A stretch of 64,000 nt of DNA from Chrysemys picta bellii. Its lineage: Eukaryota; Chordata; Testudines; Emydidae. Each line of letters opens with the position of its first letter. The stretch's first letter is position 1. The position numbers were made by a program, and so were the translations under genes. The stretch is taken from contig NC_088792.1 of the NCBI RefSeq assembly GCF_011386835.1, positions 112,068,421-112,132,420 on the forward strand, in the 5' to 3' direction. Under the pieces are notes generated by a model. The model saw nothing but the letters and a program-made list of their open reading frames with translations, ran no database searches and was not told the DNA's origin. Below are positions 1 to 9,842 of this stretch, piece by piece.

Positions 1-913
1 GTGGCAATAATCCTCACCCTCACCTTGCAACTACAGAGGGATGGAAAGGAAGATGAATGAGTAGCATGAATGGAGAATCTTGGCCCTCACTTCATGATCT
101 TGTGTTGAGAATTCCTTCCCTGCCTAGTTCCTATGGAAACCTCCTCACCAAACCCAGCTACGTGGGTGTGAGACACTGATTTGGATTCAGAACTTCATTT
201 TGCTTTTTCTGAATAGACAATAGGGTCTTGCAGTTTAAAATGAATGCATTTCAGAGCTTATTGATTGAACAGCCTAATATCCACTGGAGCAGTTTCTCAG
301 GCCAGATGGCCATTTAGATAGCCTCAGTAGATAACCCTGTCCTGTGCACTCATAACTATTACATATACACATCTTGCTGCTTTCACAAACACTTGTCAAT
401 TTAGGAGTCAGACAGTGACTGATCATCATGAATTGGCTGAAGCTTTGCTCTAGGATGTAAGTGGCAAGCAAGGCATGTGGGCAGCCTGTTTAATGCTCCA
501 AGAAATATCTTTCTGCAGGCATAGAGCAAAACTGTATTGGGCTCAGTGCAGGGCAATATATAGGAGGTAGGACTAGAAGATCTAATGGTACCTTCTGGAC
601 TTAAGAAGTATGAATCTTCAAAAATCTCAGAGCATTATATTATTTAACATGTTTACTGTTATAGTGCCTAAGGACCACTCAAGATTGTATAGTGCCTAGC
701 ACAATGGGGACCCAAACACAGATTGTAGATGGACCCTAGCATGGAGAGCTTACGATCTATTCTAAATTTACAAGACAGACGGAGTGCAGGAAGGCGTAGA
801 ACACACAAGTTGAGTGAACATTATGATGGAGGTAAACGGCTTGTTAGGTATCCAATTTTGGAGGGGGAAGAGGATTACTTAGAGGGGGATTAACTAAATG
901 CTAAGAAAAGGAG
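1..913. other. Flank without a recognised gene
   Basis: No reading frame of a known family is visible here. A short segment at about 650-720 (containing the words tagtgcctagcacaatgggg) resembles the 3' tail shared by MIR/L2-type relics in amniotes, but it is too short to assign firmly. The rest looks like ordinary AT-rich intergenic or intronic DNA. Confidence 0.4.
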
Positions 914-1530
914 TGTTCAGTTTTCAAGCATAAAAAGAGAGAGAACACGCGACCAAGAGGGTTGTTCTTTCACTCCTTGGTACTGTACACAGCCCTATCT
1001 TGGCCTTGCATGCCATTTGATGTTGAAGTGAGTCTTTCTTGGGATGACAGCAGACAGCCTTGCATTGGGTTCTTCTCATGGTATGGTGTTTTGAGAGTCT
1101 CTTCTGCTAGCTACTGGTTGCTCATTGTCCTGTGTTCCTTCCATGTCCTGATTATCATGTCTCAGCAGAGTGCCTTTCACGATCTTCCACATCTGTGTTT
1201 TGTGTTTGTAAAGGGCATATGTATTTGTGGTTTTGGTGACATATATGCCTATCTACTACTATGTTATATGAATGAGAATTTAATCTGTTGAACACATGTA
1301 GCTTGCTTCCAAGTGTATGATTTATCCTTAGAAAATAGGGTCTCCTGTTTGTAGTCCTGGGAGGTCTTCAGCTTTTCAGTCATTGGTGGTATCTCTTCTC
1401 TTTTGTCTGTTGCTCCTTCCACCACTGCCAGTTGTAGTAATGCTGGCGCCATAGGCACCAAGCAAAACATGTGTCTTGATATCAAGCATTGTACTAGGCT
1501 GCTGAATGCCTTCCCTGGGATGTTTTTCCA

Positions 1531-2060
1531 TTAAAAAATGGCTTGCGTTCTTTGATAGAGTCTTAGCAATTTAACTGCTGATTCGGCTTTGCCATTTGAC
1601 TGGCTGTAGTATGGTATAGATGTGATGCAACTGAACTCCCATTCCCAGGTAAATGGCACAAACTCACAGCAAGTGAGCTGGGGTCTGTTGTCTGAAACTA
1701 CAGAGTTTTGGACATAGACAAAGCAATGAAGCATTTCAATAGGCACGATGATGGCTGCTATGGTAGTGTCTGACACTTCATCTAGTTCCCAGAAGTCTGA
1801 ATAGTAGTCCACAATAATGAAGTGGTTTGTGGTGAAAAGGTCCTTTCTGTCTCTGCTCAGGGGTTTTTAGGAACGCTGCATATTGTCATTGTCTCCTTTT
1901 GCTCCTTGGCCTACATTTCCCCACATATATGACAATTGCTCATCAGGTCTCTGATATCCTTGGTCATGTTTGGCCAGTATAAGGTGTCTCTGCTTTTCCA
2001 GAGACATGCTTCTGTTCCAGAATGACTCAGAGGTATTCTTGAGAGGCTGTGTTCTCAGTG
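1531..2060 (-). pseudogene. Gypsy integrase core fragment
   Basis: The 93-residue open segment at 1531-1812 matches the retroviral-type integrase core (rve) family. It has DYYSDFWEL near the first catalytic position, VVSDNRPQLT for the second Asp (normally SDNGPQF), and PYYSQSNGKAESAVK containing the conserved NG..E that carries the third acidic residue. The catalytic D-D-E pattern is therefore still visible although the Gly after SDN is now Arg. Minus-strand sequence upstream to about 2.06 kb looks like the degraded N-terminal zinc-binding part. The element would insert retrotransposon cDNA into the nucleus-located genome. It is a truncated relic with no intact start; the Met at 1812 is internal. 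Confidence 0.8.
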
Positions 2061-2299
2061 ATCTGGGTGCTAGGATTTGAATCCCTTACATATGATGCTG
2101 TCTTGAATGCTCACCTCATCTTGATCGCTGTAGTATTTTTGAGAAGCAGGTGGGGCTTCTCCCCAGGTGTCTGGGCATCCTGACAAAACAACATACACAA
2201 GCACTTACTTATAAATCTCTGCCTAGTTTTGTTCTTGGATTCCTTCCTTGAACTGGCACTTGGATGCAGTGGTTTTCTATAGCCGTCTGTATTTTCTGT

Positions 2300-2770
2300 A
2301 TTTCTATCAGATTGAGGATCTCATTTTTCAGTTGCCATATTTTCATGCTGCAAGGCTGCTCTGGTTAAGAACTCAGCTATATACATCTCAGGGTCTTTCT
2401 TGTAATGTACATCTAAGTAGTAGAATTGCAATTTGGTAGCATGCACTGAAGGTGCTTGGGGACCGTCAGCAGTGGCTTTTTAATAATATTCTTTAATGGT
2501 TTACGGTCACTTGTTACTCAAATGGCTTAATGTCCTTGAACATACTGATCAAAGTTTTTACCTAAGAACACTATTGCAAAATATATATTTTTTTCAATTT
2601 TGAGTGTAACTTTGTTCCATTGAGGATAGTGGCCTTGATGCAAAAGGTACCAGCTGTCCCTTTTGTAGTACTAATGCCCAATACCTGTCTCAGTGGTATC
2701 ACATTGTGTGGTTGCCTCTTCATTCCTGTAGTAGTATTTCAGGATGGGATTGTTGGACACCAGCTCCTTG
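2300..2770 (-). pseudogene. Gypsy RNase H-like domain, degenerate
   Basis: Translating the minus strand in pieces gives a Gypsy RNase H-like module: a segment reading KELVSNNPILKYYYRNEE, then a TTQCDTTETGIG block (the first catalytic Asp region), a lysine/glutamate-rich IEK helix with AIVF, FDQYVQGH, then SDRKPL corresponding to the usual TDHKPL, and KKPLLTVPKHLQCML. The segments lie in more than one frame and stops interrupt them, so nothing functional remains. The order relative to the integrase downstream and the RT upstream is as expected for Ty3/Gypsy pol. Confidence 0.7.
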
Positions 2771-3220
2771 ATGTGTGATGGCTGAATTCACGTTGAGGTA
2801 ACCATATCCATGTTACATCTTTGACCAGTAGTCACCTCGGGGGTTTGCACACATCTGAGAGGCTTTGAAGAAATTGTCAGATAGTTTAGAAATGCTAATA
2901 GTTTCTGAACAGATTTAATATCTTTAGATATAGGCATCAGCTGTCTCTCAAGGCTACCCCGGGAAAGGAGTTTTATCTTTTAGGGGCTGGCTCATAGGCC
3001 TTGGAGATCAGCAAATGTCCATTGTATGGTACTCCAGACAATTGCAATTTAATCTTGTTTTTTATTTAATTTTAGATTTCCTTCGCTGGCTTTTTCTAGC
3101 AGATAGGAGGTTGTGGCTGTGATCCACCACAGCTTCTGCCCTGCTGTCTTTGTATTTGTACACCAGGATATGATCCTGCAAGTCCTGTTAGTACATCTTG
3201 TTGGCAGCGTTGATATTCTT

Positions 3221-3233
3221 CTGCTATAGGTTT
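3221..3233. repeat. 13-bp target duplication, left copy
   Basis: The sequence ctgctataggttt here is repeated exactly at 7842-7854. Both copies sit at the edges of the Penelope-like insertion, and joining across them restores continuous Gypsy sequence. This is direct evidence of one insertion event. Confidence 0.85.
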
Positions 3234-3442
3234 ACTTGTGGCACATTAGAGACTAAAAATGTATTTGAGCATAAGATTTCGTGGTCTACAGCCCACTTCT
3301 TCGGATGCATAGAATGGAACATATATTGAGGATATATATATGTGTGTGTGTACACACACACACACACACACACACGTACATACACACACACACGTACATA
3401 CAGCATGAAAAGGTGGGAGTTGTCTTACCAACTCTGAGAGGC
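3234..3442 (-). repeat. Left inverted arm of the Penelope-like element (first part)
   Basis: Starts acttgtggcacattagagac, the reverse complement (with mismatches) of gtctctaaggtgccacaagt at 7772-7791. It includes an (AC)n microsatellite around 3352-3395 that mirrors the (TG)n at 7639-7690. The arm continues after the nested LTR, at 6610-6697. Confidence 0.85.
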
Positions 3443-3684
3443 TGTCATAGGTTTCACCCCCAATCTGGACTTTAGAGTACAGATATGGGGACCTGCATGT
3501 GAACCCCTAAACTGAATTACCAGTTTAGATCTGGTTTTGCTGCCACCACTGCCAAGTTCTAACTCCTTTCCCTGAGTAGCCTTGAGAGACTTTTTCACCA
3601 ATTTCCTGGTGAATACCGATCCAAACCCTTGGATCTTAACACAAGGGGAATTTAACCATCCCGCCTCCATTCCCCCACCAATTA

Positions 3685-6134
3685 CACTGGTCTACAATTT
3701 TTGAGAAGTCGTCTGCTTCACAGATAAAATGTGCTATTTATTATGTATTTTGATGTGCTGAATTCAAATATGACAATTAAAACAACTGATTGGCTACTGT
3801 TTCTAAGATATTTAAGTTTTTACATTTTATGTCTATGTATATTGTGTAGATAGTAGAGTTTTAATCAAATTGTAAACTTAGGTCTTTTCATGTGTTTATG
3901 GTTGCTTTACATGATAATATTTCACCTGTCCTGTTATGTAACACTTTAAAAATCAGCAAAAGGGTTATATAAATAAAATTTATTATGAAACAAAAGGCAA
4001 AAAACTATTATGTATATAGTTTAGTCCTATTCAGTGTCTACTTGGCGCTTCTTGGCTTGTCTCTTGTATTCATTAAATGGAGCATCTCCTGTCACTGTCC
4101 AGCAATAGTCTGCAAGCATTGATGGGCTCCATTTACCCTGATAGCGTTTCTCCATTGTTGCAATGTCCTGGTGAAATCGCTCGCCGTGCTCGTCGCTCAC
4201 TGCTCCGCAGTTCGGTGGAAAAAAATCTAGATGAGAGTGCAAAAAATGTATCTTTAGTGACATGTTGCAACCAAGGATTTTGTATGCCTTGAGGAGGTTT
4301 TCCACCAACAACCTGTAGTTGTCTGCCTTGTTGTTTCCGAGAAAATTCATTGCCACTAACTGGAAGGCTTTCCATGCCGTCTTTTCCTTGCCACACAGTG
4401 CATGGTCAAATGCATTATCTCGAGGAAGTTCACAAATCTGAGGACCAAAAAAGACACTTTCCTTTATCTTAGCTTCACTTAACCTTGGAAATTTTCCATG
4501 GAGGTACTTGAAAGCTGCTTGTGTTTTGTCAATGGCCTTGACAAAGTTCTTCATCAGACCCAGCTTGATGTGTAAGGGTGGTAACAAAATCTTCCTTGAT
4601 TCAACAAGTGGTGGATGCTGAACACTTTTCCTCCCAGGCTCCAATGACTGTCGGAGTGGCCAATCTTTCTTGATGTAGTGGGAATCTCTTGCACGACTAT
4701 CCCATTCGCAGAGAAAACAGCAGTACTTTGTGTATCCAGTCTGCAGACCAAGCAAGAGAGCAACAATCTTCAAATTGCCACAAAGCTGCCACTGATGTTG
4801 GTCATAGTTTATGCACCTCAAAAGTTGTTTCATGTTGTCATAGGTTTCCTTCATATGGACTGCATGACCAACTGGAATTGATGGCAAAACATTGCCATTA
4901 TGCAGTAAAACAGCTTTAAGACTCGTCTTCGATGAATCAATGAACAGTCTCCACTCATCTGGATCGTGAACGATGTTGAAACCCTAACATCACCTGCCAG
5001 GAGATTCCACTGCTGTAGTCTGGAGCCCAACAGCTCTGCCTTACTCTTGGGTAATTCCAAATCCCTGACAAGGTCATTCAGTTCACCTTGTGTAATGAGG
5101 TGTGGTTCAGAGGAGGAGGATGGGAGAAAATGTGGGTCCTGTGACATTGATGGTTCAGGACCAGAAGTTTCATCCTCTTCCTTGTCTTCCTCCTCCTCGT
5201 CAGAGAATGATTCTGGTGCATCAGGAACCAGCAGTCCTTCTCCGTGGGGTACTGGGCATATAGCTGATGGAATGTTTGGATAATGCACAGTCCACTTTTT
5301 CTTCTTTGACACACCTTTCCCAACTGGAGGCACCATGCAGAAGTAACAATTGCTGATATGATCTGTTGGCTCTCTCCAAATCATTGGCACTGCAAAAGGC
5401 ATAGATTTCCTTTTCCTGTTCAACCACTGGCGAAGATTTGTTGCACAAGTGTTGCAGCATATGTGTGGGGTCCACCTCTTGTCCTGATCTCCAATTTTGC
5501 AGCCAAAATATAGGTGATAGGCTTTCTTTACCATAGTGGTTATACTGCGTTTTTGTGATGCAAAAGTCACTTCACCACAAACATAGCAGAAGTTATCTGC
5601 ACTGTTCACACAAGTATGAGGCATCTCTGCTCACTTTGGCTAAACAGAAATGTGTCCCTTTGCAAAATCAAACACTGACAAATAAGTGAGCACGACACTG
5701 TATGATTTCTAGAGCTGATATAGGGCAATTTGTTCAGCAGAGTGATGTAAGCTTCGTTATGATTGCATCATCCAGGACTTCTAGGAATAACATGATGCAA
5801 TTCATATCATGTATGATGCAATACCAGCTTCAGATTGCATCATTCATTGTTTTGCCTAAAAAGCAAGTACTGTCCAAACCCAGTCATAGATTTATTCATA
5901 GATCCAGTCAAAGATGTATTTTAGTCATTTCTGGTTTAAATTGAGATCCCTTCCCTTTATAACTCACTTATCCTCCACCATTCCCAAGTCAAGGGTTGTA
6001 TATACTGACCCAACAGCATATCTTGAAAACTAGAGCCAATCAACAATTTTAAGCATCATTTTCGTTCTCAGTGACCCAGAATTAGTAAAATTTGACTACA
6101 TTTATTTCAGAAGCATTTTGGCTGTAGAGCAGTG
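3685..6134 (-). mobile_element. CACTA-type (EnSpm-like) DNA transposon, 2.45 kb
   Basis: The ends are inverted repeats CACTGGTCTACA (3685-3696) and, on the minus strand, CACTGCTCTACA (ending at 6134), with one mismatch in 12. A 3-bp target duplication tta flanks them (3682-3684 and 6135-6137). Removing the element restores the LTR sequence ccaa-tta-ctggtg exactly. CACTG ends plus a 3-bp duplication are the hallmarks of the EnSpm/CACTA superfamily. The interior carries one minus-strand gene, now split (see next entry), and AT-rich flanks of about 340 bp (3') and 510 bp (5'). The element assignment rests on ends and duplication; I could not confirm it by transposase homology. Confidence 0.75.
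4024..5624 (-). pseudogene. Protein gene of the CACTA-type element, zinc-binding N-terminus, internal deletion
   Basis: Two minus-strand frames belong to one gene. The first (5624 to about 4980) starts MPHTCVNSADNFCYVCGEVTF and has cysteine pairs at FCYVCG, HICCNTCA and NCYFCM within the first 105 residues, suggesting a treble-clef-like zinc module. A basic stretch KKKKW and a long acidic/serine linker (SDEEEEDKEEDE) follow. The second frame continues from about 4974 with an RLFIDSSK-type segment and ends with the 286-residue open part (4887-4027) containing GYTKYCCFLCEWDSRA, LGLMKNFVKAIDKTQAAF and HGERFHQDIATMEKRYQGKW. Between them roughly 100 bp seem to be missing relative to intact copies of this multicopy family that I recall, which also shifts the frame; I cannot verify that length. 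The protein is presumably the transposase. DDE residues cannot be assigned confidently from sequence alone. Confidence 0.65.
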
Positions 6135-6642
6135 TTACTGGTGAGTCCAGATCCAATTCACTTGGATCTTAAAACAAGGAAAAATCAATCAGGTTCTTTA
6201 AAAAAAAAAAAAAAGGTGAAAGACAAACCTCTGGGAGAGATTAGCATACCAGCTACTCTCACAGACAACAGATTCAAAAACACAGAGGATGTTCCCCTGA
6301 GCAAAAACTTAGTTACACAAAAGAATACCCAATTTGATTAACCCCCTAATGCCAGGACAAGTTACAAAAAGAAAATAAACAAAACCTATTTATTCCTTTT
6401 CTAATACTCACTACTCTGAAAAGAGGCTGATTCCTTTATCTTTTCCACTCCGGCCAAAACTGACCCAAACAAAGGGAACTTCCCTCCTTCCTTTTGAAGC
6501 ATGTTGTCCCCCCATTGGTTCCTCTGGTCACGTGTCAGCTAGGCTAGGTGAACTTCTTAACCCTTTACAGGTAAAAGAGGTATTAACCCTTAACTATCTG
6601 TTTATGACAGAGGCGAATTAAGTAAGAGAAAAAACTTTTGAA

Positions 6643-7495
6643 GTGATAATCAAGATAGCCCAGTACAGACAGTTTGATAAGAAGTGTGAGAATACTTGCT
6701 CCAATCCCTCAGACAGAGACAAGCACCTACAAGATCTCTATCAAGCATTCTTAAAACTACAATACCCACCTGCTGAAGTGAAAACACAGATTGACAGAGC
6801 CAGACGAGTACCCAGAAGTCACCTCCTACAAGACAGGCCCAACAAAGAAAATAACAGAACACCACTCACTGTCACCTTCAGCCCCCAACTAAAACCTCTC
6901 CAGTGTATCATCAAAGATCTACAACCTATCCTGAAAGATGATCCCTCACTCTCACAGATCTTGGGAGACAGACCTGTCCTCGCTTACAGACAACCCCCCA
7001 ACCTGAAGCAAATACTCACCAGCAACCACACACCACTGAACAAAAACACTGACCCAGGAACCTATCCTTGCAACAAAGCCCGACGCCAACTCTGTCCACA
7101 TATCTATTCAAGTGACATCATCATAGGACCTAATCACATCAGCCATGCCATCAGGGGTTCGTTCACCTGCACATCTACCAATGTGGTATATGCCATCATG
7201 TGCCAGCAATGCCCCTCTGCCATGTACATTGGCCAAACCGGACAGTCTCTACGCAAAAGAATAAATGGACACAAATCTGACATCGGGAATCATAACATTC
7301 AAAAAACCAGTAGGAGAACACTTTAATCTGTCTGGTCACTCAGTAACAGACCTGAGGGTGGCAATTTTGCAACAGAAAAGCTTCAAAAATAGACTCCAGC
7401 AAGAAACTGCTGAACTTCAATTGATATGCAAACTAGATACAATCAACTTAGGGTTGAATAAAGACTGGGAATGGCTGAGCCATTACAAACATTGA
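6643..7495 (+). pseudogene. Penelope-like GIY-YIG endonuclease, frameshifted
   Basis: The frame at 6643-7326 (227 residues) continues, after a frameshift near 7290-7300, in the frame ending at 7495. Residues 1-18 come from the inverted arm, so the Met at 6643 is accidental. The native part begins with a KHLQDLYQAFLKLQYPP helix, then proline-rich linker, the cysteine motif TYPCNKARRQLCPHI and the endonuclease core VVYAIMCQQC..MYIGQTGQSLRKRINGH, i.e. the GIY-YIG signature in the VYAI..YIG form with the conserved Arg and His. The C-terminus (GEHFNLSGHS.. ending SHYKH) lies in the second frame. In the family this nuclease nicks target DNA to start reverse transcription. The RT domain normally upstream is lost, so this copy is dead. 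Confidence 0.85.
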
Positions 7496-7511
7496 ATCTA
7501 TCTCCCCATGT

Positions 7512-7634
7512 AAGTATTCTCACACTTCTTATCAAACTGTCTGTACTGGGCTATCTTGATTATCACTTCAAAAGTTTTTTCTCTTAATTGGCCTCTGAGA
7601 GTTGGTAAGACAACTCCCACCTTTTCATGCTTTC

Positions 7635-7703
<69 letters not shown>

Positions 7704-7791
7704 GTTCCATTCTATGCATCCGAAGAAGTGGACTGTAGCCCACGAAAGCTTAGGCTCAAATAAATGTGTTAGTCTCTAAGGTGCCACAAGT
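7512..7791 (+). repeat. Right inverted arm of the Penelope-like element
   Basis: Runs from aagtattctcacacttc to gtgccacaagt and is the reverse complement of 3234-3442 joined to 6610-6697. Contains (TG)26 at 7639-7690 followed by (TA)6 at 7691-7702. A further 50 bp (7792-7841) of 3' tail is not matched by the left arm, so the left arm is slightly truncated at its outer end. Confidence 0.85.
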
Positions 7792-7841
7792 ACTCCTGTT
7801 CTTTTTGCGGATACAGACTAACATGGCTACTCCTCTGAAAC

Positions 7842-7854
7842 CTGCTATAGGTTT
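7842..7854. repeat. 13-bp target duplication, right copy
   Basis: Exact repeat of ctgctataggttt at 3221-3233; marks the right edge of the Penelope-like insertion in the Gypsy element. Confidence 0.85.
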
Positions 7855-8265
7855 GATTCCCAACATCATTCTCAACCATCTGTAGCTACCTGCTGGTGAC
7901 CAGAATGTGGTGAAGCAGCTGCTTGCTTATCCAATAGCACTTGTGAATATCTGTCTGTCACCAAGTATTGATAATATGCCATTTTGGGTAATATTTCTTC
8001 AGTTGTAGGCATTTGATAGTGAGTTCTTTTTAGCGCTTTGTTTAAGTTGCTTGGGTTTATGGAAATGTGCAACTTGCCTGACTTCAGTGGTTCCCATGCC
8101 ACTTATTCACCTTTTTAGCGCTTTGTTTAAGTTGCTTGGGTTTATGGAAATGTGCAACTTGCCTGACTTCAGTGGTTCCCATGCCACTTATTCACCTTTT
8201 TGGTCTCTTTGACTTTAGCAATGATGCCTCTTTTTCCATTTGTTTTATTGCTCTGACATTTCAGG
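7855..8265 (-). pseudogene. Gypsy reverse transcriptase N-terminal part with tandem duplication
   Basis: The minus-strand frame 8102-7872 shows a Ty3/Gypsy RT start: KLHISINPSNLNKALKRTHYQMPTTEEILP, corresponding to the family's LRICIDP..LN.A..R..YP.PT.EEILP block (fingers domain), followed by a damaged DRYSQVLLD segment near where motif A should be. The catalytic YVDD region is not seen; it would lie beyond the Penelope insertion or is lost. The DNA encoding the KLHISINPSNLN segment is duplicated exactly in tandem (8032-8116 and 8117-8201). Confidence 0.75.
8032..8201. repeat. Exact 85-bp tandem duplication
   Basis: Two head-to-tail copies (8032-8116 and 8117-8201), each beginning agcgctttgtttaagttgc, appear identical by eye. 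Within an otherwise diverged element this identity points to a recent duplication, or an assembly artefact. Confidence 0.9.
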
Positions 8266-8266
8266 G

Positions 8267-9306
8267 TGCAATCCAGACCAGTAAGGGTCTTTGTCACCCC
8301 GGCCTTGCAAGCCTCTCAATGCTTTGCTGTTATAGTTCCCACCTGGGCTACTCACAACCTTCCAGCCTGCTGGTAACACCTTGAGTGTCTGTGTATAGCT
8401 GAAGCCTGCCTACACTCTAGTCACTCTGACTTCCACCAGCCTTGGGTACCCCAACACACTCCCAGTCCTGGATTTCCCCCCAAAATATGTGTTTAACACT
8501 GTCCAGCTCTCTTCTGGATAGTCCAGATATATTAGGTCCATTACCCCTCTAAGGGGATCAGTATTCAACAGCTTGCCACCTTAAATGGAGTTACCCACAC
8601 ACTTCACAAGACTGGATTAGTTTTGATTAAAGAATAAAACAAGTTTATTAACTACAAAGAGGTAGGTTTTAAAGTGAGTACAAATATTAAGACATTAGTG
8701 TCAGAAATGGTTACAACAAAGATAAAAATGCTTCCTAGTAGTACTAAACTTAGCTAACTTGACTTGGTTTAAGGTGAAATTCTTACCACAGGTTTTCAGT
8801 AGCATTGCTGACAAAGTTTCATTTCAGGATCTGCTCCCAAGGCCCAATGGCTGTTTCTTTTGTCTTACATGGAAAAAAAAAAAACTTTTTGCCCTTGGAA
8901 ATCCATTTCCCTAGATAAAGTTCTCTCCAACTGAGAGCAAGGAGACATGGTGTTTGGTGGAGAAGAGGTGTTGTGCTGTTGCTTTTCACCTGTTTGCTAA
9001 GATGCAGATTTGTTTGTCTCTTGCCTTCCCCCATTTCCATGCCAAAGAACAGTCACTTGATAGCTTATGGCCCATCAGCTTTAATGATCTCTGTCCTGGG
9101 GCATCCTTTGCCTTTGAGAAACAGGTTTACCCACTTCCCAGTCTTGTCTGATAAACACACTTCAGCCATGATTTCAGCTTATGTTTATAACTTTACAAAT
9201 GTTACCTACATTTCACCAGGATATTATTAACTAGCAAGTAATAAGTTTCAAATAATCTCCTTACAAGGCACATTTTGCACAAAGATTATTGTTGCATTCT
9301 GTCACA
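8267..9306 (-). mobile_element. Retroviral-type LTR (about 1.04 kb) inside the Gypsy element
   Basis: On the minus strand it starts TGTGACAGAATGC and ends GGTCTGGATTGCA, consistent with TG..CA ends. The plus-strand words gtttattaactacaaagaggtag, ctgctcccaaggcccaatggctg and cacttcagccatgatttcagc belong to an LTR type that I recognise as common in turtles. It lies between Gypsy gag and RT. I could not find matching 5-bp duplications (ccctg against gaaca on the minus strand), and the Gypsy protease region expected between gag and RT is missing, so the locus was probably altered after insertion. Confidence 0.7.
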
Positions 9307-9329
9307 TGTTCCTATTATTTTTCTCTCAA

Positions 9330-9842
9330 TGCAATGAGCGCTGAGGCAGGTGCTGTACTGGCGGATTCATTTTATCCATTTCATGAGTCCACCATTTTGC
9401 ATAGTGTGGATATACATTTTTGTTTCTTCAAAGTCTTGATTAAAATTGTTGAAAAAAATATTTACCTTTTGTATAAGACATGATACAAAATGCTTAAAAT
9501 GCTTTTGGAGCACTTCTAAGATTTTGCATGGGTCCTCCTGATCTGCTGCTGACATAGCTGGATGCTGTTGGAAACTATGGCAGCCTTTGTCAATTACAGC
9601 TAATAGTGTGTATGCTCTTATTCTGTTTTTCTTTTAATCTAGCCCCATTGCAATGTCATAGTGTTCCCACTGTGATCTAAAGAATATCCAGTTGCTAAAC
9701 TCGTCACCTTTCATGTCCACCTGCTTGGGGACAGGAATCTAGTATGAGGCCATAATTATTGTGTTCTCTTTAGTTTGTTTGTGGCAATATTCTTAGTTTC
9801 CGATTTCACATACCTGTAGGAGCCGACTCATTTCTGACACCA
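9330..9842 (-). pseudogene. Gypsy gag-like fragment
   Basis: Piecewise translation of the minus strand gives VDMKGDEFSNWIFFRSQWEHYDIAMGL, then an ALL-type helix, QQHPAMSAADQEDPCKILEVLQKHF and FNQDFEETKMY. This is the Ty3/Gypsy capsid pattern (F..QW..Y..A.GL, then LE.HF, then F..R.Q...E). One open stretch covers 9555-9367. The gag protein would form the cytoplasmic particle. In-frame stops are present and the zinc-knuckle end is not seen. Confidence 0.7.

Larger units (their letters stand above)
3443..6609 (-). mobile_element. Solo LTR of an endogenous retrovirus-type element, interrupted
   Basis: On the minus strand it starts TGTCATAAAC and ends CCTATGACA, the canonical TG..CA ends, and is flanked by the exact 5-bp duplication gaggc (3438-3442 and 6610-6614). 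Excluding the CACTA insertion it is about 714 bp. No internal gag, pol or env lies between two copies, so it is a solo LTR left by recombination. Words such as tgtaaagggttaagaag and gatccaagggtttgg match an LTR type that I recognise as abundant in turtle genomes. It contains a poly-A tract at 6199-6213 (plus-strand view). Confidence 0.85.
3234..7841 (+). mobile_element. Penelope-like element with inverted terminal arms, itself interrupted
   Basis: Without its own insertion the element is about 1.44 kb. The 3' part (6698-7841, plus strand) carries a GIY-YIG endonuclease reading frame and the 3' untranslated region with a (TG)n(TA)n microsatellite, the gcatccgaagaagtgg word and a tail ending in ctctgaaac. 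The 5' part (3234-3442 plus 6610-6697) is the same 3' untranslated region in reverse complement, so the copy starts and ends with related arms of nearly 300 bp in opposite orientation. The reverse transcriptase domain is missing. Penelope-like elements are known for terminal-repeat and inverted or tandem arrangements. The insertion is bounded by the 13-bp duplication ctgctataggttt. Confidence 0.85.

Noticed and set aside
962..1291. 109-residue plus-strand open frame, hydrophobic, possible membrane protein
   Set aside because: It lies antisense within the Gypsy 3' region, has no family resemblance and its hydrophobicity follows from T-rich DNA.
3281..3475. Frames rich in His-Thr or Cys-Val repeats
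   Set aside because: They are translations of the (AC)n/(TG)n microsatellite in the Penelope arm.
4966..5283. 105-residue plus-strand serine-rich frame
   Set aside because: Antisense shadow of the acidic linker of the CACTA protein gene.
7639..7702. CRISPR-like or regulatory tandem array
   Set aside because: It is a plain (TG)n(TA)n microsatellite with no spacers.
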